A stretch of 64,000 bases of DNA from Bin55 sp964511425 (GTDB lineage: Bacteria; Pseudomonadota; Gammaproteobacteria; Pseudomonadales; Azotimanducaceae), in assembly GCA_964511425.1 (NCBI GenBank), contig CAZEFI010000005.1:1-64000 (forward strand). The letters run 5' to 3'. This document shows positions 18,309 to 26,835 of this stretch, piece by piece. Every line of letters begins with the position of its first letter. Positions within the stretch are counted from its first letter, which is position 1. The position numbers and the translations under genes are program-made. The notes under the pieces were generated by a model. It made no database searches. It was not told the DNA's origin and saw only the letters and a list, made by a program, of their open reading frames with translations.

Positions 18309-19340
18309 GTGTCTACCTCGTTCACAAATTCCTTTGCCGTCTTAAAGAACTTTTCTCTCTACAAACTCAACACGCTCAAATTAGAGTGTAGCGCGGAAGA
18401 ATATGTGCTCGCTTCTTCGGTCGAACAACTCGCCGAAGCCACGCAATTTTCAGGTCCGATTAATTTTTTGGGTGGAGGGTCGAACGTCTTGCTCCTTCCG
18501 AGAGTACGAGGCAGATTGATTCACATTGGCATTCAAGGAATAACTGTTGAACGGGCGTCAAAGGGAGAGTATTCCGTTCGTGTCGGTGCTGGAGAGAATT
18601 GGCACAGATTTGTACTACATACTTTAAACTTAGGTATCAGGGGATTGGAGAACTTGGCACTAATCCCGGGTAACGTTGGCGGCGCACCGTATCAAAATAT
18701 CGGTGCTTACGGCCGTGAACTTTCGGAACTAGTCCATAGCGTCGAAGTGTTCGACTTAACAACAAACAAAAGCCGCATGTTGTCCAACGAGGAGTGTCAG
18801 TTTTCTTACCGCAACAGTGTGTTTCGTTCCAAAGTCATTCCACCGGCGATCATTACGCACGTGAACTTCTTGCTCGGTAGGCTACCTCTCACGACCTCAT
18901 ATCGGGACGTACATGAGAGGTTAAGTGGGTTCTCGAAGGAGGAACTAGACCACAATCTAGTCGCAGAAACTGTAATCAACATTCGCAAACATAAACTCCC
19001 CGACCTAGATACTCATCCCAACGTCGGGAGTTTCTTCAAAAATCCTACACTCTCAAAGAAAGACTATGACGTTTTACGCGGTAAACTTGAAATAGCTGGA
19101 TTTTCACAGGGAGACACAGTTCGTGTGCCCGCAGCGCGATTGATCGACGAGCAGAAGTGGAAAGGAAGACAAGTTGGGAATGTGCTAGTGTGGCACAAAC
19201 AACCCTTGGTTCTTGTAAATGGTGGCAACGCAAGTGCCGAGGAGTTCTTAGATGTAGCTCAACGAATCACTGACGATGTGGAAAAACACTACGGAGTCCA
19301 TCTCGAAATAGAACCTGTATTGATGGGGAACAAAAACTAA
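18309..19340 (+). CDS. murB: UDP-N-acetylenolpyruvoylglucosamine reductase
   Basis: FAD- and NADPH-dependent enzyme that makes UDP-MurNAc for peptidoglycan. The FAD-binding block LGGGSNVLL and the motif ALIPGNVGGAPYQNIGAYG are clear, as is VGSFFKNPTLS, which carries the catalytic Ser and marks the type I family. The C-terminal EIEPVLMG block holds the conserved Glu. The start is GTG at 18309, 8 bp after kdsB. It converges on rne with a 23-bp gap and no obvious terminator. Confidence 0.95.
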   Translation: MSTSFTNSFAVLKNFSLYKLNTLKLECSAEEYVLASSVEQLAEATQFSGPINFLGGGSNVLLLPRVRGRLIHIGIQGITVERASKGEYSVRVGAGENWHRFVLHTLNLGIRGLENLALIPGNVGGAPYQNIGAYGRELSELVHSVEVFDLTTNKSRMLSNEECQFSYRNSVFRSKVIPPAIITHVNFLLGRLPLTTSYRDVHERLSGFSKEELDHNLVAETVINIRKHKLPDLDTHPNVGSFFKNPTLSKKDYDVLRGKLEIAGFSQGDTVRVPAARLIDEQKWKGRQVGNVLVWHKQPLVLVNGGNASAEEFLDVAQRITDDVEKHYGVHLEIEPVLMGNKN

Positions 19341-19363
19341 GACATCTCCATCACTCCCGTCAA

Positions 19364-22045
19364 TCACGGGGTAACGATCGGCCTCGGCCGTTCTGCATTG
19401 GGTTTTATCCGGGGATCGTTTGTAGCTCGAATACTTTCGTCGGTGGTCTCGTTTTCCGAAATTGGAATCTCTAAATTCGGTTGACTGTCGTTGCTGGCAG
19501 CGTTTGTAGTCGTAGATTCCTCCGATTCCAAACCAATGGTGACTTGAATGTCATTCTTGGCCTTTCTACTTCCAGATTTTGACTTTCGCTTTTTCTGCGA
19601 TTGATCTGGACCATTCACTTTTTGATCTACATCTTTCTCAGATGTGGCCGGCTCAGGCGTGTCGTTTGACGCATCGGGTGTAACTTTCATAGTATCCAGA
19701 TTGTTTTCGGTCTCTGGTGGTGTTTCTTCCAGATTGGACGTGGTTAGCGAAGTCGGTTGGGTTTCAGTGATCTCGGTGTTCGACGGTTTTGGAGATTCTT
19801 TGTCGGTGCCTTCAACGAGCGCGACATTCGAGGTGGCCTTTGCTGTTACCTTCTTATCTTTGTTCTTTAGCTTTTTATTGGCAACATCCTTATTCTTAGT
19901 GTCGGTACGCGCGGCAGAGCTTTCGGCCGTTTTTTGTTTGTTATTTGTTCTTCCAGCGCGTTTTGTCTTTGCTTCGTCTGCGGTTGCTTTTTCTTTAGAG
20001 TCCTGCTCGCGAATTTCCCCAACATGACTGTCTTTAGACTGCTTGTCGTTCCTTCTGCGACTCTTCGTCGTGGGTACGGATGGTTCGAGCGTCCGTTCCT
20101 CGAACCGTTTGGATTGAGAACTCCTCGCAGTAGACCGTTTCGGTGCTCTGTGTGTGATCTTCTGTTTTACCCGTTTAGTGACCCCCTCGTTGCTTTCATC
20201 GTTCGCCTGTTTACTTCGAGACTTTCGAGACGTAGTTTGGTTTTGCTTGCTTTCTTTGGTACGCTTGGGAGGTGTATTAACTAAAAACAGTCTCTTATAG
20301 AGATATGTTGGGACTGCAGGGACGAAACGCCAGAATCGAGATGTACCAGCCAGGACTTTCGTAAGTTCTTTGCTGTCCTTTTCGGATTTTGACTCTGATT
20401 TTTTCGGTGGTTTGCGGGTTATTTCTGGACGCTTTACCGCTGCGGTTTGAATGGATTCTGCTTGCGTTTCCCTGTTTATTTTCCCTTTCTTGCTTTTACC
20501 GTTTTCAGGTATTCCATACTCGAAGTTTTTCGTTTTGATCGGAGTCTTGCTGTAGGTTGTCGAAAATGATTCGACCACAAAGGAAGCATCTTCGCCATCT
20601 TGATCCGGAACGATTTCCAACTTTGCGCTTGACCGCATCTCTACCATACTAAGATGTGCCCGGAGGTCGTTCGTTAAATATTGGGCGACCGCTGGTGTTA
20701 CTCTTGCTCGTATTCGAGCAATACGTTTGCTGTGACTACGAGCTTCTATTTCACGGAAGATACGATGCCCAACCGAATCTACCGTTTGTCGATACCCATG
20801 GCCGCCACACGCGTCACATCGTTGAAAGTCCGTATCGTAGATTGACGACCGAGGCCGACGCCGTTGAAGTTCCATTAAACCAAACGACGAAATCGGTTCC
20901 CACTTCGTACGACCTCGGTCTAAGTCGCAGAGCCGGGCGACTTTGTCCTCTAATTTGCGGATGTCTTGAACTTCATAAAGGTCAATGAAATCGATAACGA
21001 TCAACCCACCAATATCACGAAGTCGCAGCTGATTAAAAATCTCATCTGCGGCTTCTAAATTAGTGTTTAACACCATATCTCGAAAGTTATCATTGAATCG
21101 GAACTGAGCAGAGTTAACGTCGATCGTTAAGAGTGCTTCCGTCGGGTCAAGCACAATTTGACCTCCCGATGGTAAATCAATGGTACGGTCGAAGACTTTG
21201 CTTACTTGAGTTTCAATACGGTACTTGGTATACAACGGTATTTCATCGCGATAAAGCTGGATTTCACCCGAAAAGTCTGCCATATACGATTTCACAAAAG
21301 TGCCCAAATCTTCGTATATGCTCGGGTCATCGACGATTACTCGTTCGATGTTGTTGTGAAGATTGTCCCGCATAACCGAGTTCACTAAATTGTTCGCTTC
21401 ATACAACAACCGAGGTGCTTGCGAATCTTGATAGGCTTGCTCAATCAGTTTCAACAAATCAGTACATTCCCGTACGTCCGTTTGCAATTCCTTTTGGCTT
21501 CTTCCTCGTGCAGATGTGCGTATGACGAGCCCGCAATCTTTTGGAACCTTGAATTTGGGTAACATCCCTTCGATTTCCGCACGCTGTTCACGGTTAATTT
21601 GCCGCGAAATACGAGTGATTGGGCGATTGGTATTCAGTACAACATGTTGGCCGTGAAGTTGTACTTGACCCGTCAGGGCCGCACCTTTGTCTACGCGGGC
21701 ATCTCTTTCAACTTGTACCAGTACATCGTCATTGATCTTCAAAACGTCGGCGATTCGTTGTGGTTCACCGGTCTCTTCATTGGTGCCCCTACGCCCGTAT
21801 TTGTAGTGGATCTTGTCTAAGGTTAACAGTCCATGTTTGAGATCCCCAAAATCGACGAAAGCCGCTTGGAGTTGGTCGTTGATGGAAACTACTTTGGCTT
21901 TATAGATATTGCCCTGAGAACTTCGGTTCGCGAATTTCTCCATGTGCAAATCGTGTAGAACCGGTGCACTTTGTGCACCATTAGAATTGACTATTGCGAC
22001 GCGTACTTCTTTCGATTTGAGTACGCTAATTAGCATCATTTTCAT
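19364..22045 (-). CDS. rne: Ribonuclease E
   Basis: Essential endoribonuclease and degradosome scaffold. The catalytic half has an S1 domain (about 36-118), the 5' sensor, and the DNase I-like domain with Asp at about 308 (TIDVNSA) and 351 (VIDFIDLYE). The Zn-link appears as CDACGGHG (about 409-412). The C-terminal half (about 510-893) is disordered and highly charged. Within it LAGTSRFWRFVPAVPTYLYK (about residues 565-584) is an amphipathic stretch at the position of the membrane-targeting segment A of the E. coli enzyme. The extreme C-terminus, from RATNDPRIKP onward, resembles the ends of pseudomonad RNase E. The ATG start gives a normal MKMMLIS N-terminus. Divergent from rluC, a conserved layout. 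Confidence 0.95.
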   Translation of the reverse strand: MKMMLISVLKSKEVRVAIVNSNGAQSAPVLHDLHMEKFANRSSQGNIYKAKVVSINDQLQAAFVDFGDLKHGLLTLDKIHYKYGRRGTNEETGEPQRIADVLKINDDVLVQVERDARVDKGAALTGQVQLHGQHVVLNTNRPITRISRQINREQRAEIEGMLPKFKVPKDCGLVIRTSARGRSQKELQTDVRECTDLLKLIEQAYQDSQAPRLLYEANNLVNSVMRDNLHNNIERVIVDDPSIYEDLGTFVKSYMADFSGEIQLYRDEIPLYTKYRIETQVSKVFDRTIDLPSGGQIVLDPTEALLTIDVNSAQFRFNDNFRDMVLNTNLEAADEIFNQLRLRDIGGLIVIDFIDLYEVQDIRKLEDKVARLCDLDRGRTKWEPISSFGLMELQRRRPRSSIYDTDFQRCDACGGHGYRQTVDSVGHRIFREIEARSHSKRIARIRARVTPAVAQYLTNDLRAHLSMVEMRSSAKLEIVPDQDGEDASFVVESFSTTYSKTPIKTKNFEYGIPENGKSKKGKINRETQAESIQTAAVKRPEITRKPPKKSESKSEKDSKELTKVLAGTSRFWRFVPAVPTYLYKRLFLVNTPPKRTKESKQNQTTSRKSRSKQANDESNEGVTKRVKQKITHRAPKRSTARSSQSKRFEERTLEPSVPTTKSRRRNDKQSKDSHVGEIREQDSKEKATADEAKTKRAGRTNNKQKTAESSAARTDTKNKDVANKKLKNKDKKVTAKATSNVALVEGTDKESPKPSNTEITETQPTSLTTSNLEETPPETENNLDTMKVTPDASNDTPEPATSEKDVDQKVNGPDQSQKKRKSKSGSRKAKNDIQVTIGLESEESTTTNAASNDSQPNLEIPISENETTDESIRATNDPRIKPNAERPRPIVTP

Positions 22046-22588
22046 GATATCGAAACTTCCTGTTGGTAGAGTTTCGATTCCGAAAAGTCAAGAAGTCAAC
22101 TACATTGAGTTTAGCCTAAAGACTATAAGGTGGGTCTGCTTGCAATGGTTGAAGATGGAGTACATGACTATGTCTCCAACGATTCTTGCATTGCGATGCT
22201 GATTTAATTGTAGCTCTTACGAGTGTCATGGAATGTAGTTAAAGTTCGTTTGATTCCAAGATCGTCGCAGATTCGATTTTGCGACGAGTTTCAATTTACA
22301 CGTTAAAGTCTTCAGTAATTTGGCGTATAAAGTAGCTGTTCTAAATGACTTCGGGATCGAAATCTTGCTTGTTACTGCAGTTAATATTCATTTCACTCGG
22401 GTTTCGACGAATTTTTGGAAACCGAAAACGTAGTCTATGTACCGTGGGCAATGAGTGTGCTATTAACGGCTTGATCGGGGCTTCTGCAAAAAGACTTGAA
22501 GCAACCACATGACCAATAAAAATCACGTTCGAGTGTACGTAATAGCATATGATACACACTTCACCATGAATTGTAAAGCCCAGGCAGC
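22046..22588. promoter_or_regulatory. 543-bp divergent control region between rne and rluC
   Basis: No credible gene is present. It must hold the promoters of both rne and rluC. On the rne side a long 5' untranslated region would be expected, because E. coli rne autoregulates its own mRNA through leader hairpins; the clearest hairpin here is listed separately. I could not assign promoter hexamers with confidence. Confidence 0.5.
22262..22287 (-). promoter_or_regulatory. Candidate rne leader hairpin
   Basis: TCGTCGCA (22262-22269) and TGCGACGA (22280-22287) form a perfect 8-bp stem with a 10-nt loop, about 217 nt upstream of the rne start. There is no following T-run on either strand, so it is not an evident terminator. 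A role in RNase E autoregulation is inferred from position only. Confidence 0.4.
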
Positions 22589-23494
22589 GTGCAACAAGGT
22601 ATGACTTCTGTACAACATTTCACTATTAGCAGGTATGCTGGACAGAGGTTGGACAATTATCTTCTGCGAGAATTGAAGCCTCTTCCCCGTAGTAGGATCA
22701 TGCGCATGATTCGTCGAGGCGAAGTGCGAGTTAATGGTAAACGTGCAAAAGTCCATCTAAAACTGAGCGAGGGCGACCGAGTTCGCGTACCACCAATCCA
22801 TTATGAGGAAGAACAGGACATAGACGTACCGAGTTGGATTGTTGACGTGGCACGAGAGAACGTAATTTTTGAAGACAATCGTCTGCTCGCGGTGAATAAA
22901 CCAAGTGGTATCGCGGTACACGGGGGAAGTTCGGTACCCGTTGGGTTAGTGGACGCAGTTCGCGAGTTCGTTGACGACGACATACAGTTGGTACATCGCA
23001 TAGACAGGGACACGTCGGGTTGTGTATTGTTCGCAAAGACGAGAGTTGCGTTGTTAGAACTCCATCACGCGTTTCAACATCACAAAATAGTGAAACAGTA
23101 CGAGGGAATTGTTGCAGGAAACTGGCCTAACGATGTAACAGAAATTTCTGCGCCACTTCGGAAATTTCGTTTGCCGAACCATGAACGGCGTGTGGAAGTA
23201 CATGCAGATGGGAAATCCTCGACATCAAAATTTGAAATAATGCGAACTTCCGAGCACTCAACTTGGCTCCGAATTGAACCCACGACAGGGCGAACTCACC
23301 AAATTCGGGTACACTGTCAACATCAAGGTCACCCGTTAATCGGCGATAACAAATACGCCACCCAAGTTCAATTAAGATCATCGAAGATGTTACTTCACGC
23401 CGCGTGTATTCACTTCATCGATCAGTTTAGAATTCAGGCTCCAATCCCTAAATATTTTGAAGAGTTTTGGCTTAATCAAAAGACAACGGGTTGA
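22589..23494 (+). CDS. rluC: 23S rRNA pseudouridine synthase RluC
   Basis: Converts specific uridines of 23S rRNA to pseudouridine. An S4-like RNA-binding domain (about 16-60, RLDNYLLRELKPLPRSRIMRMIR) precedes the RluA-type catalytic domain with HRIDRDTSG (about 137-145), whose Asp is the catalytic residue. RTHQIRVH and HPLIGDNKY are further family blocks. I use GTG 22589, which has an AGG 4-5 bp upstream; ATG 22601 is an alternative but lacks sensible spacing. Its position beside rne is the main reason for RluC rather than RluA or RluD. The last 23 bp overlap maf on the other strand. Confidence 0.93.
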   Translation: MQQGMTSVQHFTISRYAGQRLDNYLLRELKPLPRSRIMRMIRRGEVRVNGKRAKVHLKLSEGDRVRVPPIHYEEEQDIDVPSWIVDVARENVIFEDNRLLAVNKPSGIAVHGGSSVPVGLVDAVREFVDDDIQLVHRIDRDTSGCVLFAKTRVALLELHHAFQHHKIVKQYEGIVAGNWPNDVTEISAPLRKFRLPNHERRVEVHADGKSSTSKFEIMRTSEHSTWLRIEPTTGRTHQIRVHCQHQGHPLIGDNKYATQVQLRSSKMLLHAACIHFIDQFRIQAPIPKYFEEFWLNQKTTG

Positions 23495-24056
23495 CTCCAA
23501 CTTCACGAAGAAACTGGGCAGTGCGTATTAACGGGAGTCCCATTAAGGCAGAAGGGTCTTCAGAACGGACTGATTCAAAAAGTAAAGGACCAAACGCTTC
23601 CGATTTAAATGATCCTACACAGTCGAGTGGATCATCTAGTTTTATATATCTGGTCGCTTCACTTTGAGTGAAATCGCGGAATCGAACTTGAGTCTTAACG
23701 ACATCACTTAACAGTTTGCATTGTGGACTTAACACGGTGACCGCGGTGTAAAAGCACACTGTTTGATTCTTGTAGCTGAGTAGCATGTTCACCGCCCGAT
23801 TTAGCATTTTCGGTTTTTGAAGCAGTTGTTCATTGCAAATACCCGTTTGGTCGCTACCGATAACGATATGATCGGGGAATTCTTTGGACACCGTAGTCGC
23901 CTTTAAAGTTGCTAGGCGTTGTGCCAATTCACGTGGTGCTTCTTCCGGGTGGGGGCTTTCGTCGACTTCAGGTGCTATCACGTGAAATTCAAATCCTAAC
24001 GACGCTAGTTGTTGTTGACGATATTGCGACGACGAAGCTAATATCAACTTAGACAC
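23472..24056 (-). CDS. maf: Maf family nucleotide pyrophosphatase (YceF type)
   Basis: House-cleaning pyrophosphatase that hydrolyses modified nucleoside triphosphates. The opening LILASSSQYRQQQLASLGF is the Maf signature (S-S-x-x-R-x-x-x-L). EVDES, a Lys in the ATLKA block, and GSDQTGI supply the other conserved acidic and basic residues. At 194 residues the length is standard. Location between rluC and yceD is that of E. coli yceF, the 7-methyl-GTP pyrophosphatase. The start is GTG at 24054-24056. It overlaps rluC tail-to-tail by 23 bp. Confidence 0.9.
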   Translation of the reverse strand: MSKLILASSSQYRQQQLASLGFEFHVIAPEVDESPHPEEAPRELAQRLATLKATTVSKEFPDHIVIGSDQTGICNEQLLQKPKMLNRAVNMLLSYKNQTVCFYTAVTVLSPQCKLLSDVVKTQVRFRDFTQSEATRYIKLDDPLDCVGSFKSEAFGPLLFESVRSEDPSALMGLPLIRTAQFLREVGVNPLSFD

Positions 24057-24157
24057 GGTTTTTTATCTTTTTTGAAAAATGGATCAATATTCAGCACACA
24101 TTGACAGTACTTTGAGTTGTCCCTATCATTGATACTGCGATCGCTTCTTGGACATTC

Positions 24158-24652
24158 ATGATTGTATTTTCTCCAAGCGACTGTGCCCGATCCAACCGAA
24201 AGTGGCAGGGTAATCTCGCTTTGACTGCATTTCCGCGGTTGTATGAGGCCGTGGGAAAACTGAACGAAACTGTTTCGGTTCAGTTGGAATTTTCGCTTGA
24301 CGAAAATGGACGAATCCGAGCGTTTGGCAATATTCAAACGAAAACGAAGCTTCGGTGCCACAATTGTACGATTGAAAAAGAAGTGCCATTTTCGGTGAAT
24401 CTTGACGTTCGGTTAGTACGATCTGAGCGCGAAGCCTGTGAGATTTTTGACGAGTTTGATGCGATCGTTGTTCCCGACGATAAAATTACCTTGCAGGAAC
24501 TAGTGGAAGACGATGTCTTAATGAGCATTCCTTCACGAGTTTGTGATGACGAAGAAGCGTGTCCAAGACGACGCGAGGAAACGGAAGCAATCCCACCGAC
24601 GACTCATCGGCCTTTTGCGAATATTGGCGAACTGATGAAGGAAAATCGGTAA
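24158..24652 (+). CDS. yceD: YceD/DUF177 family protein
   Basis: Member of the DUF177 family linked in bacteria and plastids to large-subunit rRNA accumulation. It has the family's acidic C-terminal half and a CHNC pair (LRCHNCTIEKEVPFSVNLDVRLV region), followed by LQELVEDDVLMSIPSRV and late cysteines in CDDEEAC. The usual 3' neighbour rpmF follows after 35 bp, which supports the assignment. The ATG start at 24158 gives a normal length. Function beyond rRNA metabolism is not certain. Confidence 0.9.
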   Translation: MIVFSPSDCARSNRKWQGNLALTAFPRLYEAVGKLNETVSVQLEFSLDENGRIRAFGNIQTKTKLRCHNCTIEKEVPFSVNLDVRLVRSEREACEIFDEFDAIVVPDDKITLQELVEDDVLMSIPSRVCDDEEACPRRREETEAIPPTTHRPFANIGELMKENR

Positions 24653-24687
24653 CTATTAACTATATAGAACAGGGTATTTAGTTATTT

Positions 24688-24888
24688 ATGGCAGTCCAAC
24701 AAAACAGAAAAACCCGCGCGAAGCGCGACCAACGGCGTTCACATGATCGCGTCGCGACTCCAACCCTAACAGAAGATCAATACACCGGAGAGATTCACAG
24801 ACGTCATCACGTTGCAGCGGACGGTCGTTATCGCGGTCGACAGGTACGTGAAATAAAGTTACCCGAGGAAGAGTCAGAGGAAGATTGA
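24688..24888 (+). CDS. rpmF: 50S ribosomal protein L32
   Basis: Small basic ribosomal protein. The N-terminus MAVQQNRKTRAKRDQRRSHD and the HHVAADGRYRGR block are diagnostic. It is the cysteine-free form, as in enterobacteria, so it does not bind zinc. It has an acidic tail (PEEESEED) that makes it slightly longer than the 57-residue E. coli protein. It lies between yceD and plsX as in many gammaproteobacteria. Confidence 0.96.
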   Translation: MAVQQNRKTRAKRDQRRSHDRVATPTLTEDQYTGEIHRRHHVAADGRYRGRQVREIKLPEEESEED

Positions 24889-24891
24889 GTT

Positions 24892-24911
24892 TCCATAGTG
24901 CTCGCTATGGA
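24892..24911 (+). promoter_or_regulatory. plsX: Hairpin between rpmF and plsX, next to the plsX start
   Basis: TCCATAG (24892-24898) and CTATGGA (24905-24911) form a perfect 7-bp stem with a 6-nt loop, followed by TTTCTTC and, 8 bp later, the plsX ATG. It could be a weak terminator or a structure controlling plsX translation. No Shine-Dalgarno outside the hairpin is visible for plsX. Confidence 0.45.
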
Positions 24912-24919
24912 TTTCTTCG

Positions 24920-25912
24920 ATGGTTACCGTGAGGTACCAGATCGCAGTTGATACTCTCGGTTCTGAGTCCCCAACTGACCACATCGTTGCTGGTGCCCGA
25001 GATTTCATAGACAACAATCTCGATTGTGAGCTGACCTTGATTGGTCGTCGTCGCGATTTTTCTGCTGTGCCGGCTGAGCGTTGTCGCATCGTTAATAGCC
25101 CAACGGCTGTTCCTCAGCACGCGACCCTCCTTGATGTTCTTAGGAACAAACGAGACTCCTCGATGCGAACTGGATTAAATTTACTCGCTCACGACGTAGT
25201 GCATGCTCTCGTGTCTACGGGGAACAGTGGTGCACTCATGGTGCTGGGAAGACAAATCGTTGCGACATTGCCACGGGTATCACGTCCGGCGATGATCAAA
25301 CAATTTACTGGTTCTTCTGGATCTTTTTGGATGCTCGATGTCGGTGCGAATCTCGCTCGCCGCAAGAGTTTATTGCACGAATTTGCCCGGATCGGTAGTG
25401 CATATGCAAGTTCGATCGGGGGTATTCGGGAGCCCAGGGTTGCGGTATTGAATGTCGGAGTTGAAGCTCACAAAGGCCCACAGTATCTACGCGACACGGC
25501 GAAGAGCCTCGCTCAGGATTCGGAGTTGAATTTCGTCGGATATGTGGAAGCAAATCTGTTGTTTGAAAATGTCGCCGATGTCGTGGTCACTGACGGTTTC
25601 ACAGGAAATGTCGCATTGAAATCGATTGAGGGGGCGTTAACGATTGCCGATCAGCACATACGAACTGCGCTGGACACCTCAGACGATCCAGCTGTTCAAT
25701 CTATGGTGCAATCGGTGAGTTCAAGATTGAATGCACAGACTTACAATGGCGCAAGTTTAGTGGGATTGCGGAGCATCATTGTGAAATGTCACGGAAACAC
25801 TGACCATGTAGGAATACGATCGGCTTTAGATTTGGCAAAGCATGAAGTACGTGCGAAAGTGCCACAACGCCTCGAGGAATACTTTGAGCAAAGATTGGAA
25901 CTGAACTCATGA
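24920..25912 (+). CDS. plsX: Phosphate acyltransferase PlsX
   Basis: Makes acyl-phosphate from acyl-ACP, the first step of the PlsX-PlsY phospholipid route. The conserved core is present: STGNSGALM, SRPAM, MLDVGANL, NVGVEAHKG, GYVEANLLFENVADVVVTDGFTGNVALKSIEG and the late GASLVGL...VKCHG. The N-terminal motif usually read as DAMGGD is here DTLGSESP, and the LDVGANVD block ends ANLARR, so two normally strict sites have drifted. The start is ATG 24920; another ATG at 24907 is out of frame. The stop overlaps fabD. Confidence 0.9.
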   Translation: MVTVRYQIAVDTLGSESPTDHIVAGARDFIDNNLDCELTLIGRRRDFSAVPAERCRIVNSPTAVPQHATLLDVLRNKRDSSMRTGLNLLAHDVVHALVSTGNSGALMVLGRQIVATLPRVSRPAMIKQFTGSSGSFWMLDVGANLARRKSLLHEFARIGSAYASSIGGIREPRVAVLNVGVEAHKGPQYLRDTAKSLAQDSELNFVGYVEANLLFENVADVVVTDGFTGNVALKSIEGALTIADQHIRTALDTSDDPAVQSMVQSVSSRLNAQTYNGASLVGLRSIIVKCHGNTDHVGIRSALDLAKHEVRAKVPQRLEEYFEQRLELNS

Positions 25913-26835
25913 AATTGGGCTATTTATTTCCGGGTCAAGGCTCCCAGTCCGTTGGTATGCTCGCGGACTTTCAAGAGTTGGGCAGTGAGGTCGAAGACTA
26001 TTTAGCGAGAGCGTCTGAGACAATCGGTGTAGATTTAAAATCGATTGTGAGTCGAGGACCAGACGAGCTGTTAAACCAAACCGCAATTACTCAACCAGCG
26101 ATACTTGCAAGCTCTATCGGGGTATTTTCGATGACTCGAAGATTCGGTATGGAATTACCGTCGGCTGTAGCGGGACATAGCCTAGGAGAATATAGTGCGT
26201 TAGTGGCGAGTGGCGTGCTTGATTTCGAAGATGCGGTAAAGTTGGTCCACGAACGCGGTAAGATAATGCAATCTGCAGTGCCAGAGAACACCGGCGCGAT
26301 GGTCGCTGTCGTTGGGCTCACCGACGAACAGGTACAACAAGTGTGTGAGTCTGTCGAAGGGACAGTTGAAATCGCGAACTATAACTCTCCCGGTCAAGTT
26401 GTCATAGCGGGGAAAGCATCTTCGGTCCGAAGTGCATCGTCGATGTGTGCCGATCTGGGTGCTCGCCGGGTTGTTCCCCTCGCCATGAGTGTTCCCAGTC
26501 ATTGTTCGCTTCTGGGTAACGCAGGAAGACTGTTTGAGCAGGTTTTAAAGACAGTTGCGTTCAAGCCGCCGAACATCAAAATATACCAAAATGTTAATGC
26601 GAAAATCGCGAACGATCCGAGTGATTGCAAACGGAATTTAGTCGTTCAATTGAGTTCCAGCGTATTGTGGCACCAAAGTATTTGTGCGATGATAGAAGAT
26701 GGTATAACAACTTTTGTTGAGTGTGGTCCGAGCAAAGTTCTCACCGGCTTAATGCGAAGAATTGATCGCAATATAGAAGCAATAGCCTTGAGTGACCGCA
26801 AAAAATTTGAACAACTACTCAGAGAAAACAGATGA
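25909..26835 (+). CDS. fabD: Malonyl-CoA:ACP transacylase
   Basis: Loads malonyl onto acyl carrier protein for fatty acid elongation. The N-terminal PGQGSQSVGM, the nucleophile motif GHSLGE (Ser 91), the Arg in the VKLVHERGKIMQ block, and SVPSHC with the catalytic His are all visible. At 308 residues it matches the family. ATG 25909 overlaps the plsX stop, and the gene's own stop overlaps the fabG start, showing tight coupling. Confidence 0.96.
   Translation: MKLGYLFPGQGSQSVGMLADFQELGSEVEDYLARASETIGVDLKSIVSRGPDELLNQTAITQPAILASSIGVFSMTRRFGMELPSAVAGHSLGEYSALVASGVLDFEDAVKLVHERGKIMQSAVPENTGAMVAVVGLTDEQVQQVCESVEGTVEIANYNSPGQVVIAGKASSVRSASSMCADLGARRVVPLAMSVPSHCSLLGNAGRLFEQVLKTVAFKPPNIKIYQNVNAKIANDPSDCKRNLVVQLSSSVLWHQSICAMIEDGITTFVECGPSKVLTGLMRRIDRNIEAIALSDRKKFEQLLRENR

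Noticed and set aside
19644..20284. Open frames antisense to the rne C-terminal region
   Set aside because: They are complements of low-complexity charged codons of RNase E, without ribosome binding sites or protein-like features.
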